This document shows, in pieces, positions 61,381-64,000 of a stretch of 64,000 nt of DNA. Made by a program: the position numbers and the translations under genes. Each line of letters begins with the position of its first letter. The first letter of the stretch is position 1. Under the pieces are notes generated by a model that searched no databases, had not been told where the DNA came from, and saw nothing but the letters and a program-made list of their open reading frames with translations. This DNA comes from Jackrogersella multiformis (taxonomy: Eukaryota; Ascomycota; Sordariomycetes; Xylariales; Hypoxylaceae): NCBI GenBank assembly GCA_902806575.1, contig CADCXD010000004.1, forward strand, positions 2,108,001 to 2,172,000, written 5' to 3'.

Positions 61381-62466
61381 CTATATATCTTCGCCTTCCT
61401 GAGCTGCTATGCGACGATTAATACGCCTTACCTCCGAATCGGCATAAGCCACCATGAGATTGGTGTCTGACCAAATTTGTTGTGCTAAATTGAACGCTTT
61501 GTTCACGAAACCCTGAACCGTGGTAAGCACTGCTCTGGCTCCTTCATAGTCATCCGCGTCTCGAAATTTAAACCACATGTCGTCATGATAGTCGGCCGCA
61601 TTTAGGTACCTTTTCGAAATGTCAGTATTTATTATCAGTATTTTGAGCTTGCTCGTTAGATTTATCATGACTTACGCAAAAAACAGCTCGGGGAGCCATT
61701 GTAACTTTTCAAGCTGTTTGACACGCCGGAGAACAAGCTCTGGCTCCGGTTCCTCATCCCCATCCGGAGCAGCGCCTTTCTGATCAGCAAGGGCCTGCTT
61801 GATTAGAATATCGAATTTCAGATCCCACCCTGCACACTTAGGACATATACATGCAAATCCCCACCCATCTAGCAAGGTTGCTTGTCGTTCTTCTCTTGGT
61901 TTATAAGGTATGATGTAGGAAACTTGCAGCTCGTCGCCTGCCTTGATGAGCTGGGAAGCCACGGCAACGTAATGACCCGGAATAAGATCCATATTGTAAA
62001 GTATATTCGGGTCACAAGAGTGATTGAATCTGCTCGCCTCTATAAAAAGGCCTTCTTTAGCAGGCCTGGAAAGTGTTCTATCCATATTATATCGGACAGA
62101 TTGTATTTCGAAGCAATTAGACTGCCATATTAAGAATACTCGAGCAATTAAATCAAGTTCTGCAAATGAAATTCCCCACTTGGGTAGGAGCTCTTCCAAA
62201 GCAGACATCTTGGCCGGCTTTTCCCACGCGTACAGTTCCAAATATCGCGCCTTGTCGTAGTCACTGAGGTTCCTATAGTGTGATATAAGGTCGTGAAATT
62301 GGTCCTCTTGGCCCCCAACGTCGGCGACTGATATCAGACATTTTTCTATAAGAACTTGCTCCCCGGCTTTTATATCCCTAGTTGCGAAACAGCCAGCCCC
62401 TTTCGATTCCGTTTGTCGTACTTCGAATAGATCCTTAACAGGATCGATATCGGCGGCTTCAGCCAT
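61381..62466 (-). CDS. SET-domain (SMYD-like) lysine methyltransferase
   Basis: Two exons, 62466-61676 and 61609-61381, give 339 aa. The splice (TTTGC|GTAAGT...AAAAG|GTAC) is in phase and joins ELFFA to YLNAADYHDDMWFKFRDADD. The SET core is readable: RQTESKGAGCFATRDIKAGE near residue 17, EASRFNHSCDPNILYNMDL with the catalytic-core NHS, and AGDELQVSYI with the conserved Tyr. A Cys-rich post-SET CICPKC and a C-terminal helical region follow. A MYND zinc finger is not visible between the SET halves. This matches the many small fungal SET proteins whose substrate is unknown. S-adenosylmethionine-dependent protein lysine methylation is inferred from the family. The gene is divergent from an unknown gene at the right edge. 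Confidence 0.9.
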
Positions 62467-63022
62467 TATATATCTTAGAAATATACTTAAATTCCGACCC
62501 CTTATATGATTGAATAATGACCAATGAGCGAGATTGTGTTGTTTAATATAGTATATAGTGGAATTCTATAGGAGGTCGGTAAAAAAATCAAATAAAAAAC
62601 AATAATTCCAAAAAGGAGATCGAAAAAAACCAAGAGAAATATCCATGCTAGGTGAGGTTCTGCAACCAGAATGTATTCAGCAGTATTGCAAGGCCCGAAT
62701 GCGGCAGTTTGTAATAATATGATTGTTACCTACCTATTCATACCTTGCTGGAAAACAAAGGACGACGGATTCAGTAACACCACCAAGTGAATAAAATCTA
62801 CTATGGCCCCCTTCACTATAATTGGCCTTTGTCATCTGTGTGTTTTCAGTATTATCGTACCAGCTTCTTTCCTAGGCCATTGGCATTCGCATTTCTGCCA
62901 TTTATCAGCTCCATTTATCAAATACTACTTCACGCAGAGACAACCAACCGCCAATAGGCCTACTCTATCTTCCACCTACCTCAAACAAGCACCGTCATTG
63001 AAATTCCCGAAAAATTACAACC
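62467..63022. other. Divergent intergenic region between the SET gene and the edge gene
   Basis: A 556-bp AT-rich shared upstream region with A-rich runs at about 62580-62640. A 76-codon frame at 62803-63033 overlaps the next gene's start and is treated as its leader, not a gene. Confidence 0.5.
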
Positions 63023-64000
63023 ATGGCTACTGAACCTACTCCAGATGAAGGGCTATTAGAATCGACTGATGATATCAACAATACTAGCAATATCAACACG
63101 GAAATAGTAAACGGCTTCTCCAACTTCAACACGGCAATAGTAGACAGCTTCGGCGACTTCGAGGCGGCCGGCTTTCGGAGTGTTTCAGCGTATTTCCTAG
63201 ATTATTATGCAGCCTTATTAAAAACATTGCGCGAGGTCTCAAGGGGAATAGCTGCGGGGGATGCCGTGAAAACAGATATTTTCATCGAAGGAGTGGGCAT
63301 TTTATCTGAAATCTACGAATACGTACAGAAGAATGCTGCAACCTTAAACGCAGACGACGACTTCCACTACACATTATGGAGCCATCTCGACCACCTCTCT
63401 AGACAGCCGTTCATTACTCTCAATAAGGACATCGGGATACATCTCCGACGCATGACTAAACTAGCCATAGGTCTCTTACCTAAGGCTGATCGGGCTTGGA
63501 GCGACGGTAATCTAAAGGATTACGACAAATTCCAGAATGTATTTGAAGGCTTTCAAGACCTCGGTGCAGAGCACCTGAAAGATGATGCAGATGACGCAGA
63601 TTTTCAAAGACTTGTTTCCCGATCACTTAATTATGTCGAAGAGGCCCTCGTGAGTCTTCGCCTACTTTCGGCTTCACATAAAGTACAAGTAGAGTTATTT
63701 AACGACAACACGCGCCCCACGTATGTGGATTTCTCGTGTAATTCGGATGAATATTGCTATGGGCTAGGTCAACGGCCAGGGATACTAGATCTCAAGTTGA
63801 GACTCGGTGGCAGTATTACGGCTGAAGAGCAAGATAGGGTGGCACAAGCAAAAATAATTCCCAATAAACGGCCTGCGCCGCCTGATGAGGGAGAAGCGCC
63901 AGCAGCCAAGAAGCCTCGTATCTCTGAGAAGGGTTACACTATGACCATGGACAACGTACTGGCGGATATTTTCAACATATACAATGACGCGAGGTTCGTT
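63023..64000 (+). CDS. Hypothetical protein (partial, runs off the right edge)
   Basis: An ATG in good context (CAACCATGGCT) opens a frame with no stop for 326 codons to the end of the window. The N-terminus has an imperfect repeat rich in Asn, Thr and Phe (NTSNINTEIVNGFSNFN, then TAIVDSFGDFEAAGF). A helical domain follows: VSAYFLDYYAALLKTLREVS, TDIFIEGVGILSEIYEYVQK, HLRRMTKLAIGLLPKADRAW. Near residue 290 a basic stretch with KRPAPPDEGEAPAAKKPRIS resembles a bipartite nuclear localisation signal. No known domain was recognised, so function is unknown. The length and even codon use make it a confident coding region, but introns beyond the edge cannot be assessed. Confidence 0.8.
   Translation, partial: MATEPTPDEGLLESTDDINNTSNINTEIVNGFSNFNTAIVDSFGDFEAAGFRSVSAYFLDYYAALLKTLREVSRGIAAGDAVKTDIFIEGVGILSEIYEYVQKNAATLNADDDFHYTLWSHLDHLSRQPFITLNKDIGIHLRRMTKLAIGLLPKADRAWSDGNLKDYDKFQNVFEGFQDLGAEHLKDDADDADFQRLVSRSLNYVEEALVSLRLLSASHKVQVELFNDNTRPTYVDFSCNSDEYCYGLGQRPGILDLKLRLGGSITAEEQDRVAQAKIIPNKRPAPPDEGEAPAAKKPRISEKGYTMTMDNVLADIFNIYNDARFV

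Noticed and set aside
62803..63033. 76-codon frame upstream of the right-edge gene
   Set aside because: Overlaps the start of the confident downstream gene in another frame and looks like its leader.

Overview
The window looks like nuclear DNA of a filamentous ascomycete (Pezizomycotina, probably Sordariomycetes). This is inferred from short spliceosomal introns (about 50-130 bp with GTAAGT-like donors), AT-rich gaps between genes, and family content: a Cap20/perilipin-like protein, a fungal rhodopsin-domain membrane protein, a DUF3632 protein, and housekeeping RPN8, ADK1 and Aurora genes that read as typical ascomycete orthologues. No phage, viral, CRISPR or bacterial operon signals were seen. 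No intact transposon was recognised.

Layout. 1-5.6 kb is compact: the 3'-truncated RPN8 gene (minus) is divergent from the four-exon adenylate kinase gene ADK1 (plus), followed by an intronless GC-rich PhzF-family gene. 5.6-11.4 kb holds a degenerate tRNA-like element, a 643-aa coiled-coil gene and the perilipin-like gene, both on minus. 11.4-19.4 kb is gene-poor. 19.4-21.9 kb holds a three-exon ThrE/DUF1212 membrane protein gene (minus). 21.9-29.5 kb is again without a convincing gene. 29.5-34.1 kb holds a divergent pair, a five-exon cytochrome P450 (minus) and a three-exon rhodopsin-domain membrane protein (plus). An Aurora kinase gene follows at 35.3-36.5 kb. The 5.4-kb gap after it contains a possible frameshifted gene relic near 37.0-37.6 kb. 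41.9-44.8 kb encodes a large DENN-domain coiled-coil protein. 46.5-64 kb contains an unknown two-exon gene, a secreted aldose 1-epimerase, a small unknown protein, a DUF3632 protein, an F-box/membrane protein, a SET-domain protein, and an unknown gene running off the right edge.

The genes do not form one pathway. Most are independent housekeeping or lineage-specific genes. The only arrangement hinting at shared function is the isolated P450/rhodopsin-domain pair, and that is inference. The most pervasive unexplained signal is the palindromic octamer ACCTAGGT with its tandem and degenerate forms, scattered through nearly all intergenic DNA and not seen in the coding exons I read. All gene models were joined by hand from splice consensus and protein-family continuity. 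They are spelled out exon by exon so they can be checked.
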